47,885 nt of DNA, taken from NCBI GenBank assembly GCA_029552065.1, contig JAKPEG010000109.1, positions 1 through 47,885 on the forward strand. The letters are read 5' to 3'. Position numbers and translations under genes: made by a program. Below, piece after piece: positions 33,681-42,696 of this stretch (position 1 is its first letter; each line of letters begins with the position of its first letter). This DNA comes from Actinomycetes bacterium. GTDB lineage: Bacteria; Actinomycetota; Actinomycetes; Actinomycetales; Dermatophilaceae. The notes beneath the pieces were generated by a model. The model made no database searches and had not been told where the DNA came from. It saw nothing but the letters and a program-made list of their open reading frames with translations.

Positions 33681-35092
33681 CGTTGTTCTCCTTGATGTGG
33701 GTGAGAGTCCGGAGCCCGAAGGAGCCCAGGATGAGCAGGTGCCGGTGAACTGGCTTGCGTCGTGGCGGCACGCCACGAGGCAACCGCCGTGCGACAGATC
33801 TCGCTGGTCGTCCCGAGGTATGCCGACGGCTCGGGCAGGTGGCTTTCGATCGAGGCCCAGACCTCGTCGGTCAGGCTGAGCCGCAACGCTTCTCGTAGGG
33901 GGGTTCCTTCGGCCCGCGATCGCCGGACCGCGGCATACACGACCTCGTGACCGTGGTCGCGACCGAGGTGCGGCGCGAGTGCGAACATGTACGCCTCGGC
34001 CATGATCCGGCCGCCGTCGAGGTCGAGGTTCGCGGCCATCCGTTCCGGGAACACGCGAAGGTTGGCGGCGATGTCACCCACTGCCGCGAGCGCGCCGGCG
34101 GTCGCGACGAGCGCGCCAGGCACTGCTTGCCACTCGGCCTGCCATTCCCCCGCCGCCCGCTCGTGACCGGCCTCCATGGCCCGCAACGCCGCGTCGTGAT
34201 GTGCCGTCGCCATGATTCCCCAGCCGACGGCGAGTTCGGAGGAGATGGGGTTCGCCTTCTGCGGCATGGTCGAGGAGGCACCGCGATACAGGCCATCCGC
34301 CTCGGCCACTTCCCCGACCTCGGTCCGGGAGAGGTCGATGATCTCGCGCCCGAACCGCGCACAGGCGGCCCCCAGCAGCGCGGCCGCTCCGGTGAGACCG
34401 ACCACGCGGTCTCGGGCCACATGCCAGGGGACCGAGGTGTCGCCCAGGCGAAGTCGCCGCGCCAGCAACGACCGAACTGCCGGACCGTCCGAGCCCAGCC
34501 CCGCCCCCGTTCCTCCCGCGCCGAACAGGGACACGACCGCTGCAGCCTCAATCGCGTCCACCAGTCGCTCCCGGTGTCGGGTGAGCTCATCGAGGACGAC
34601 CGCGAGTTTGGCGCCCAACGTCGTCGGGACCGCCTGCTGGGCGTGCGTCCGCCCGGGCATGACGGTCGTGGCATGGTCCTCCACCAGGCGGGCAAGGTCC
34701 GTGCCGAACCTGTCGACGAGGGCGATCAAGCGGGCGCCCGCGTCACGCAGCTGGAGTGCCAGGGCGGTGTCCATGATGTCCTGCGTGGTCGCCCCATAGT
34801 GGACGACGGCCGCGTCCTGCTCGGACACCGCGGCGCAGATCATCTTCACCAGCGGAAGGATGGGGTAGCCGACGTTGGCGGCCTCGACCCAAAGGCGGTC
34901 GCGATCGACCGTCTCCGGAACGCACGCGGCAGCGATACGTTCCGCGGATGCGGGCTCGATGACAGCTGCATCCGCGAGCGCGAGCGCCAACTGAGCCTCG
35001 ACCACGAGCCAGTCGTGGACGGCTCGCTCCTCGGAGAAGACGCCCAGCATGGCCCGATCACCGCCGATGCGTGTCAATAGGTCGAAGGCCAC
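33677..35092 (-). CDS. class-II fumarase-superfamily lyase (PcaB/adenylosuccinate-lyase-like)
   Basis: This 471-residue lyase has the superfamily signature SSTMPQKANPIS with the catalytic Ser, plus HYGATTQDIMDTALALQLRDAGARL and MPGRTHAQQAVPTTLGAK. It is closest to 3-carboxy-cis,cis-muconate cycloisomerases, although members also split C-N bonds (for example aspartase and EDDS-lyase type). It is longer than a typical PcaB by an extra C-terminal tail (about 20 residues, Pro/Ser/His). The GTG at 35092 was chosen because GAGGAG stands eight bases upstream. An in-frame GTG at 35110 lies on the operator. It leads the transporter operon, so its substrate is probably what is imported or a direct product. 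Confidence 0.85.
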   Translation of the reverse strand: MAFDLLTRIGGDRAMLGVFSEERAVHDWLVVEAQLALALADAAVIEPASAERIAAACVPETVDRDRLWVEAANVGYPILPLVKMICAAVSEQDAAVVHYGATTQDIMDTALALQLRDAGARLIALVDRFGTDLARLVEDHATTVMPGRTHAQQAVPTTLGAKLAVVLDELTRHRERLVDAIEAAAVVSLFGAGGTGAGLGSDGPAVRSLLARRLRLGDTSVPWHVARDRVVGLTGAAALLGAACARFGREIIDLSRTEVGEVAEADGLYRGASSTMPQKANPISSELAVGWGIMATAHHDAALRAMEAGHERAAGEWQAEWQAVPGALVATAGALAAVGDIAANLRVFPERMAANLDLDGGRIMAEAYMFALAPHLGRDHGHEVVYAAVRRSRAEGTPLREALRLSLTDEVWASIESHLPEPSAYLGTTSEICRTAVASWRAATTQASSPAPAHPGLLRAPDSHPHQGEQR

Positions 35093-35110
35093 GATGCGCT
35101 CCTCGTTCAC

Positions 35111-35122
35111 TCAAACGATTGA
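35111..35122. promoter_or_regulatory. LacI-type operator, site 3
   Basis: The 12-mer TCAAACGATTGA is identical to the other two sites. It sits just downstream of the likely -10 (TACGCT, minus strand, 35131-35136), over the start of transcription of the lyase-transporter operon. Confidence 0.8.
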
Positions 35123-35130
35123 ACGACGCG

Positions 35131-35160
35131 AGCGTAAGGTATGAAATCTCGCCAGGTCAA
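35131..35160 (-). promoter_or_regulatory. promoter of the lyase-transporter operon
   Basis: On the minus strand TTGACC (35160-35155) and TACGCT (35136-35131) are separated by 18 bases. GCTTGACCTG around the -35 is shared with the SDR-operon promoter at 22650-22660. Operators lie on both sides of the -10. Confidence 0.6.
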
Positions 35161-35170
35161 GCGTTTGACC
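35155..35170. promoter_or_regulatory. second operator-like palindrome, site 4
   Basis: GGTCAA-GCGT-TTGACC is a perfect 6-bp inverted repeat around four bases and covers the -35. On the minus strand its core is TCAAACGCTTGA, one mismatch from the other sites. Its centre is 46 bp from the centre of site 3. Confidence 0.65.
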
Positions 35171-35325
35171 GCGAGCGTCCGATGCCGCGACGCCACGAGG
35201 ATCGCCAGCCCTGGGCGAGGCGCTCTGGACCATGCTGATGACGACCGGAGGTTCCCCCGCGGCCGGCCCCCGGTCAACGGACAGCTCGTACTCCTGAACG
35301 AGGGCGGTGCGCTCCCTCGAGTTGT

Positions 35326-35688
35326 TCAATGCCAGGAGCGCAGGGCTGCGACGATGTCATCGAGGCTCGTCTCGCTGCGCGCTACGGCCAGGACCAGTAC
35401 GTAGGCGTCATCGTCGGGCGCCTCGAGGGTGACGTCGTTGAGACCGAAGAAGACCACCGTCGCGAGCCAGCCCAGGCGCTTGTTACCGTCGACGAGGGCG
35501 TGGTTGCCCACGATCGACTCGAGCAGTACCGCCGCTTGGGTGTCCAGGTCGGGATAGGCACGGCGGCCGAAGAGTCCGGCCTGGGGCCGGTGTGCCGCCG
35601 CGTCGAGCAAACCCAGGTCCCGGATCGGCCCGACGCCGAGGTCGGCGCAGAGGGTGAGCAGGTCTTCGAGCGTGAGGTACTCGGTCAC
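35326..35688 (-). CDS. doc: Doc-type toxin (Fic fold)
   Basis: This 120-residue death-on-curing toxin has the Fic/Doc motif HALVDGNKRLGW (H-x-x-x-DGNKR), preceded by a helical LLDAAAHRPQAGLFGRRAYP typical of Doc. Doc phosphorylates elongation factor Tu and stops translation. Its GTG start overlaps the stop of the antitoxin gene by four bases, the usual toxin-antitoxin coupling. Confidence 0.9.
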   Translation of the reverse strand: MTEYLTLEDLLTLCADLGVGPIRDLGLLDAAAHRPQAGLFGRRAYPDLDTQAAVLLESIVGNHALVDGNKRLGWLATVVFFGLNDVTLEAPDDDAYVLVLAVARSETSLDDIVAALRSWH

Positions 35689-35888
35689 CGGCCGAGCCGG
35701 TCGAGGACGTCGGCATAGCGGGCTCGGGCCGCCGCCGACAGCTCACGCACGCGGTCCTCGTGCACGCCCCGGGACGCGGCCTCACGGATCGCCCGCACCG
35801 TGGCCTCCTGCTTGCTGATGCCCTGCGCCTTGGCCAGCAACGTGAGGACACGCTCGTCCTCGTCGGTCAGTCGTAGCGTCATGGCCAT
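35685..35888 (-). CDS. ribbon-helix-helix antitoxin of the Doc pair
   Basis: A 67-residue protein starting MAMTLRLTDEDERVL. The beta-strand MTLRLT followed by two helices (TDEDERVLTLLAKAQGIS, KQEATVRAIREAASRG) is the RHH/CopG fold. The C-terminal part (EDRVRELSAAARARYADVLDRLG) would wrap the toxin. The ATG at 35888 (or 35882) lies next to the palindrome that it is expected to bind. Confidence 0.85.
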   Translation of the reverse strand: MAMTLRLTDEDERVLTLLAKAQGISKQEATVRAIREAASRGVHEDRVRELSAAARARYADVLDRLGR

Positions 35889-35897
35889 ACCGGATGA

Positions 35898-35910
35898 TAC
35901 CAATTTGGTA
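35898..35910. promoter_or_regulatory. palindromic operator of the toxin-antitoxin operon
   Basis: TACCAA-T-TTGGTA is a perfect 13-bp inverted repeat ten bases before the antitoxin start and next to TATCAT (minus strand), a likely -10. This position fits autorepression by the RHH antitoxin. Confidence 0.65.
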
Positions 35911-35933
35911 CCGCAATCGGAGATCACACGTTG

Positions 35934-36093
35934 CTACGCGGCTCCGAGCGCATCCTCGATGGCGCCCTCATCGCCCGCTGCCAGATCCGCGACCACGATC
36001 ATGTGCTTCTCGTATCGGCTCGCTCCCGTCGAGCTCGCCGGGGGTCGGGATGGCGAAGATCGCGGCATACTCCGCGAGCTCCGTCTCGGACAT
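35934..36093 (-). pseudogene. frameshifted small gene downstream of nadE
   Basis: The minus strand starts at the ATG at 36093, 18 bases after the nadE stop and preceded by GGGGAGA. It reads MSETELAEYAAIFAIPTPGE-LDGSE with G/C-rich third positions. Third-position bias then moves to the next frame, where RYEKHMIVVADLAAGDEG-AIEDALGAA runs to the stop at 35934. The change occurs at about 36019 (GAGCCGATACGAG, one extra base). The intact product would be about 52 residues. I do not recognise it. Either the gene is broken, the base is a sequencing error, or frameshifting is programmed. Confidence 0.5.
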
Positions 36094-36111
36094 CGGCCAG
36101 TTCGTCTCCCC

Positions 36112-38154
<2,043 letters not shown>

Positions 38155-38406
38155 GGCGCTCCGAGTGTGTCACGCCCGCGTGGGGCCGTGAGCGGCGGAC
38201 GTGCGTCGTCGACGCGGCCGCCGGCCGCAGACAGAAGTATGCCGCGCGCCGAAAGGCCAGGGGCATGGCCCGAACCGGAGGGCGCGAGGGGGAGCGCCAC
38301 CGATCATCGACACGCGGCATACATGGACATTCTGGCACGGACAGCCGAAACCGCGCATCTTTGTCGCCCACATCTCGGCACCGCGCGGCCCTCCTAGACT
38401 CGGGCC
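38155..38406. other. intergenic region between nadE and the DUF1015 gene
   Basis: About 250 bases separating divergent genes. I see two copies of the GTATGCCG/CGGCATAC octamer (38238 and 38316 region) and no clear promoter elements or other structure. Confidence 0.6.
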
Positions 38407-39624
38407 ATGCCCAGCACCTCGCGCGGACCGCGCCTGCGTCCCTTCCGCGCCTGGCGCTATCGGGTCGGCACCGACCTCGAGGCGGTCATCGCGCCGCCCT
38501 ACGACGTGCTCTCGTCCGAGGACGCCGACGCCCTCCGTGCCCGCGATCCCCACCAGATCGTCCACGTCGACCTCCCGGTCGCGCCGCCCGGCGAGGATCG
38601 GTATGCCGCCGCCGCTCGCCTCCTGCGCGCGTGGCAGGACGACGGCGTCCTGGTGCGGGATCCCCGGCCGTCGGTGACGGTCTACCGGATGACCTTCCGC
38701 GACGCGACCGGTCGGGACCGGGCACTCGTGGGCGTCCTCGGGGGCCTCGAGGTCGTCGACGAGGGCGCCGGTCGGGTCCTGCCGCACGAGCGCACGACTC
38801 CCAAGGCCTCCACCGACCGGCTCGACCTCACCCGGGCCACGCAGGCGAACCTCTCGCCGGTGTGGGGGCTGGCCGTCGGGGCAGGGCTCACCGACGCCCT
38901 CGCCGAGCCGGGCGAAGCGCTCGGCGTCGTGCACGCCGAGGGGGTGGAGCACGCGGTCGAGCGGGTCGAGGAGCCGGCCAGGATCGCCGCCATCGCCGAG
39001 GTCGTCGGGGCCGCGGACGTCCTCATCGCCGACGGCCACCACCGCTACGGGGTTGCCCGGGCCTACCGCGACGAGGTCCGCGCCCGGACCGGGCGCACCG
39101 ACACGGCGGCCGAGGACACCCTCGCCTTCGTCGGCGAACTCGTCGCCGACCAACTCGCGATCGAGGCGATCCATCGGATCGTGCGCGGCATACCGCTCGA
39201 GGCTTTGCAGCACGCGCTGGCCCGGGATTTCGAGCTCGTGCCCGGCGCGGGACCGGCGCGCGCGTCCCTGCTCGCCGAACTCCGCGCACGCGGTCGGTTG
39301 GCCCTGCTCACCCCCGACGGCGAGGCGACCTGGCTCGTGCCGCGCGAGAGCGCCTTCGCCGGGGTGCGGGAACTCGACGGGGCCCTGCTCGAGCACACCC
39401 TCGCCGGGACCGGGGCCCTCGTCGACTACCAGCACGGGGTGGATCAGGTGCGCGCGGAGCTCGCCAGGGGAGAGGCGACGGCCGCGGTGCTCATCCGACC
39501 CACGAGCCTGGCCGAGATCCAGCGGACGGCGGCCGAGGGGCTGCTCATGCCGCCGAAGTCGACCTTCTTCACCCCCAAGTTGAGGACCGGACTCGTCCTG
39601 CGCGGGCTCGACGAGCCTGCCTGA
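38407..39624 (+). CDS. DUF1015 family protein
   Basis: This 405-residue conserved cytoplasmic protein has the family features LRPFRAWRY, VIAPPYDVLSSEDADALRARDPHQIVHVDLP, VLPHERTTPKASTDRLDLTRAT, LIADGHHRYGVARAYRDE and MPPKSTFFTPKLRTGLVLRGLD. Some family members have been described as kinase-like for free serine, but I cannot assign that here. It is a single gene, divergent from nadE and convergent with the potassium-channel gene. Confidence 0.88.
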   Translation: MPSTSRGPRLRPFRAWRYRVGTDLEAVIAPPYDVLSSEDADALRARDPHQIVHVDLPVAPPGEDRYAAAARLLRAWQDDGVLVRDPRPSVTVYRMTFRDATGRDRALVGVLGGLEVVDEGAGRVLPHERTTPKASTDRLDLTRATQANLSPVWGLAVGAGLTDALAEPGEALGVVHAEGVEHAVERVEEPARIAAIAEVVGAADVLIADGHHRYGVARAYRDEVRARTGRTDTAAEDTLAFVGELVADQLAIEAIHRIVRGIPLEALQHALARDFELVPGAGPARASLLAELRARGRLALLTPDGEATWLVPRESAFAGVRELDGALLEHTLAGTGALVDYQHGVDQVRAELARGEATAAVLIRPTSLAEIQRTAAEGLLMPPKSTFFTPKLRTGLVLRGLDEPA

Positions 39625-39658
39625 CCGTCGACCGCCGCAATCGCGTGGCGCGGGTGGT

Positions 39659-40780
39659 TCAGTTCCGCGCCGCCGCGGTCGCCCCGCCGGCTCCTGCGGC
39701 TGCGTCGGGCTGGACGGCGGAACCGTGCGGGGTGGCGGACGACGACGGCACCCCCAGGCCGGACGCGGGGCCGATGGGCGCGCTCGCTGACGGAACGGCT
39801 CCGAGATCGGTGAGTACGTCGACCTGGGCCATGGTGCCAAAGACGATGACGACCGACCCGGCCGCGAGCACCGTCTCCGGCGGCGGGTGCGGGGCGAACG
39901 GCAGCCGCGGTCCGGGCCGGTAGGCGAGCACGCGCACACCCGAGGCGGCCTCCAGGTCGGCCTCGCCGAGGGTGCGTCCACACAGCGGCGATTCGGCGAG
40001 GATGCGCACCTGCTCGATCCGGAAGTCGAACTCCTCGTCGTGCATGACGACGTCGAGGAACTCCGCGACGTGGGCGTTGAGCGCGAAGGCGGCCATCCGG
40101 CGCCCACCGATGAGCTGCGGGTTGACGGCCCGCGTGGCCCCGGCGAGGACGAGCTTCTCCTTGGAGTCGACCGTGCGCGCCCGGGCGATGATGACGAGAT
40201 CGGGGCGGATCGCCCTGGCCGAGAGCGTGAGGTAGACGGTGTCGGCGTCGGTCTCGAGGGTGGCGATGAGGGCGCGCGCCCGCTCGATGCCGGCCGCACG
40301 CAGGACCTCGTCCTGGGTGCAGTTGCCGATGAGATAAGGGTCCTCGAGGTGGATGACCCGCTCGGCCTCGGTGTCGACGACGACGACCTTGGCCCCGATG
40401 GCCTTGAGGTGCTCACGGGCCGATCGGCCCACGCGCCCGTGACCGCAGATGATCACGTGCCCGCTCATCGCGGTGATGCGCTTGTCCATCCGGCGCCTTT
40501 CGAAGTACCTGCGGACCTCGCCCTCGGTGATGGTCTCGACCATGACGGTGAGGTTGTAGAGCACCACCCCGACCCCGAGGGTGATGAGCACGATCGTGAA
40601 CAGCTCGCCCGCAGTCGACAGCGGGCGGACCTCGCGGAAGCCCACGGTCGCCACGGTCGTCACCGTCTGGTAGAGCGCCTCGAGGAAGGTGAAGCCCAGG
40701 ACCATGTAGCCGGCGACGCCGAGGATCGTCACCACGCCGATGGCCCCGATGGCGACGACGAAGCGGCGGATCGTGCTCAC
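39659..40780 (-). CDS. potassium channel with RCK (TrkA) domains
   Basis: This 373-residue protein has two membrane helices around a pore. The selectivity filter is TTVATVGF, and VVLYNLTVMVETI is the inner helix. The cytoplasmic RCK domain has VIICGHGRVGRSAREHL (nucleotide-binding) and VVVVDTEAERV, followed by a TrkA-C domain (LCGRTLGEADLEAASGVRVLAYR). The last 45 residues are a low-complexity Ala/Pro/Ser/Gly tail. The GTG start has only a distant GGAGG. It is divergent from the KhtT/KhtU-like genes, so three potassium-handling genes are adjacent. Confidence 0.9.
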   Translation of the reverse strand: MSTIRRFVVAIGAIGVVTILGVAGYMVLGFTFLEALYQTVTTVATVGFREVRPLSTAGELFTIVLITLGVGVVLYNLTVMVETITEGEVRRYFERRRMDKRITAMSGHVIICGHGRVGRSAREHLKAIGAKVVVVDTEAERVIHLEDPYLIGNCTQDEVLRAAGIERARALIATLETDADTVYLTLSARAIRPDLVIIARARTVDSKEKLVLAGATRAVNPQLIGGRRMAAFALNAHVAEFLDVVMHDEEFDFRIEQVRILAESPLCGRTLGEADLEAASGVRVLAYRPGPRLPFAPHPPPETVLAAGSVVIVFGTMAQVDVLTDLGAVPSASAPIGPASGLGVPSSSATPHGSAVQPDAAAGAGGATAAARN

Positions 40781-40930
40781 GGCGACAATTCAACAGCCTC
40801 CGGACCCTCCTGTCATGGACCTTGCGGGCAGCCCTCGGCCGCCGACCTGCGCTGGTGGCCGCTGTGGGTGCTTCTGGACCGCTCATGCGAGGGGCTGGGG
40901 CCCCGGTCCCGGATGTGATGTCATCGTGGC

Positions 40931-41458
40931 GTGGATTTCCTCGAGACCCTCCTTCCCGGTGTGGGCGTTCGTTACGACGCCACCACTGCCAGTGGTGCTC
41001 CCTTGGCCATCGTCGTCTCGCGCGACGGTGCGGCCGAACTGCTCGCCTATCGGACCGACGATCCGGACGCAGTGGCCCACCGGGTCGAGCTCACGGCCGA
41101 CGAGGCCGGTGCAGTGGGCGAGTTGCTGGGTGCACCACGCGTGACCGCCCGCCTCGCCGACCTCACCCGGGAGGTCCCCGGGCTGCTCAGCGCTCGGGTC
41201 GAGATCACCCCCGGGAGTCGCTACGACGGGCGACGGCTGGGCGACAGCAAGGCCCGCACCCGGACCGGATGCTCTGTGGTCGCGATCGTGAGCGGTGACC
41301 AGGTACGCACCGCGCCCGGCCCTCTCGCGCGGCTGCAGGCGGGTGACGTGGTCGTGGCCATCGGCAGCCGCGCCGGTCTGGCCGAATTCGCGCACCTGCT
41401 GGCCATGTCACCCGAGGACGACCCGCTACCGGTGCCCGAGCCGACCGACGACGAGTGA
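40931..41458 (+). CDS. KhtT-like RCK-C regulatory subunit of a potassium/proton antiporter
   Basis: This 175-residue soluble protein has an N-terminal region (MDFLETLLPGVGVRYDATTASGAPLAIVVSRDGAAELL) and a C-terminal TrkA-C domain with VEITPGSRYDGRRLGDSKARTRTGCSVVAIVSGD and LQAGDVVVAIGSRAGLAEFAHLL. This is the KhtT arrangement, which gates the antiporter in response to nucleotides. The GTG start lacks a clear ribosome-binding site. The antiporter gene starts nine bases after its stop. Confidence 0.88.
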   Translation: MDFLETLLPGVGVRYDATTASGAPLAIVVSRDGAAELLAYRTDDPDAVAHRVELTADEAGAVGELLGAPRVTARLADLTREVPGLLSARVEITPGSRYDGRRLGDSKARTRTGCSVVAIVSGDQVRTAPGPLARLQAGDVVVAIGSRAGLAEFAHLLAMSPEDDPLPVPEPTDDE

Positions 41459-41467
41459 CCGTCGGCG

Positions 41468-42631
41468 ATGGATCATCTCGGTCTGGTCTTCCTCGAACTC
41501 GGTGTCCTGCTGGTCGGAGTCTCGGTCCTGGGCCTGTTCGCCCGCCGGATCGGCCTGTCGCCCATCCCCTTCTACCTGCTCGCCGGGCTCGCCTTCGGCG
41601 ACGGTGGCATCGCCCCGGTCTCGGCGTCGGATGGCTTCGTCGCCGTCGCGGCCGAGATCGGGGTGTTGTTGCTCATGCTCACCCTGGGGCTGGAGTTCTC
41701 GCCCCGCGAGTTGTCCGTGAGCCTTGCTCGACACCGACCCTCGGCCGTCGTCGACCTCCTGCTCAACCTCGTTCCCGGTCTGGCCATCGCGCTCCTGGCT
41801 CGATTGCCGTGGCCTGCTGCCGTCGCGATGGGCGGACTGGTCTGGGTCTCTTCCTCGGGCATCGTCGCCCAGCTGCTCGTCGACCTCGACCGTCTGGGAA
41901 ACCGCGAGACGCCGGCGATCCTTTCCGTGCTCGTCCTCGAGGACCTCGCGATGGCGGTCTTCCTGCCGATCCTGCTCGTCGTCCTCGCCGGCGGCGGGCC
42001 GGGTCAGGCGCTCGCCGGCATCGTTCTCGCGGTTGGGGCGGTGTCGCTCGCACTGCTGGCGGCGACCAAGGCCTCCGATCGACTGGGCGCTCTGCTCAGC
42101 CATGACTCGGACGAACAGATCATGTTGCGGGTACTCGGTCTTACCCTGCTCGTGGCGGCCGCCACGCACCTGCTCGGCGCCAGCGCGGCCGTGGGCGCCT
42201 TCCTCGTCGGTATCGCCATCCCCGGACAGCTGGCAAGCCGGGCACGGCGCATCCTCGGCCCCCAGCGCGACCTCTTCGCCGCTATCTTCTTCGTCACCTT
42301 CGGCCTCACGACCGACCCGGCCAGCCTGCTGCCACACCTCGGCCTGGCCGCCGTCCTCGGCCTCGCCGGAATCCTGGGCAAGACTCTCACCGGCTGGTAT
42401 GCCGCGTCCCGCGACGGGGTGGCCCGTCGCGGTCGCCTGCGAGCGGGACTCACCCTCGTGCCGCGTGGCGAGTTCTCGATCGTCATCGCCGGCCTGGCCG
42501 TGGGCGCCGGCTACCGCGAGGTCGGGCTCGTCGCGACGGCATACGTGCTCATCCTCGCCGTGCTCGGGCCGGTGCTGGCGAAGGTGAGCGATCAGATCGC
42601 CGGTCGGTTCCCCGGAGGGCTCCTCGGGTGA
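41468..42631 (+). CDS. cation/proton antiporter, CPA2 family (KhtU-like)
   Basis: This 387-residue Na/H-exchanger-type membrane protein has about 12 helices: LARRIGLSPIPFYLLAGLAFGD, then EIGVLLLMLTLGLEFSP, SSSGIVAQLLVDLDR, LVLEDLAMAVFLPILLVVLAG, GASAAVGAFLVGIAIP, and LVPRGEFSIVIAGLAVGAG. These are the CPA2/Kef motifs. The cytoplasmic RCK part is not fused but supplied by the upstream KhtT-like subunit. It is likely to expel potassium in exchange for protons. Confidence 0.9.
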   Translation: MDHLGLVFLELGVLLVGVSVLGLFARRIGLSPIPFYLLAGLAFGDGGIAPVSASDGFVAVAAEIGVLLLMLTLGLEFSPRELSVSLARHRPSAVVDLLLNLVPGLAIALLARLPWPAAVAMGGLVWVSSSGIVAQLLVDLDRLGNRETPAILSVLVLEDLAMAVFLPILLVVLAGGGPGQALAGIVLAVGAVSLALLAATKASDRLGALLSHDSDEQIMLRVLGLTLLVAAATHLLGASAAVGAFLVGIAIPGQLASRARRILGPQRDLFAAIFFVTFGLTTDPASLLPHLGLAAVLGLAGILGKTLTGWYAASRDGVARRGRLRAGLTLVPRGEFSIVIAGLAVGAGYREVGLVATAYVLILAVLGPVLAKVSDQIAGRFPGGLLG

Positions 42632-42696
42632 AGCTCGCGGCGGCTCGCTAGGCTCGCGACCGACACATCGTCGTGTACACGAGCGGGGAGGCCCCC

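Noticed and set aside
35111-35329. 72-codon minus-strand frame between the Doc gene and the lyase operon
   Set aside because: It runs over the operators and promoter of the lyase operon and lacks third-position bias.
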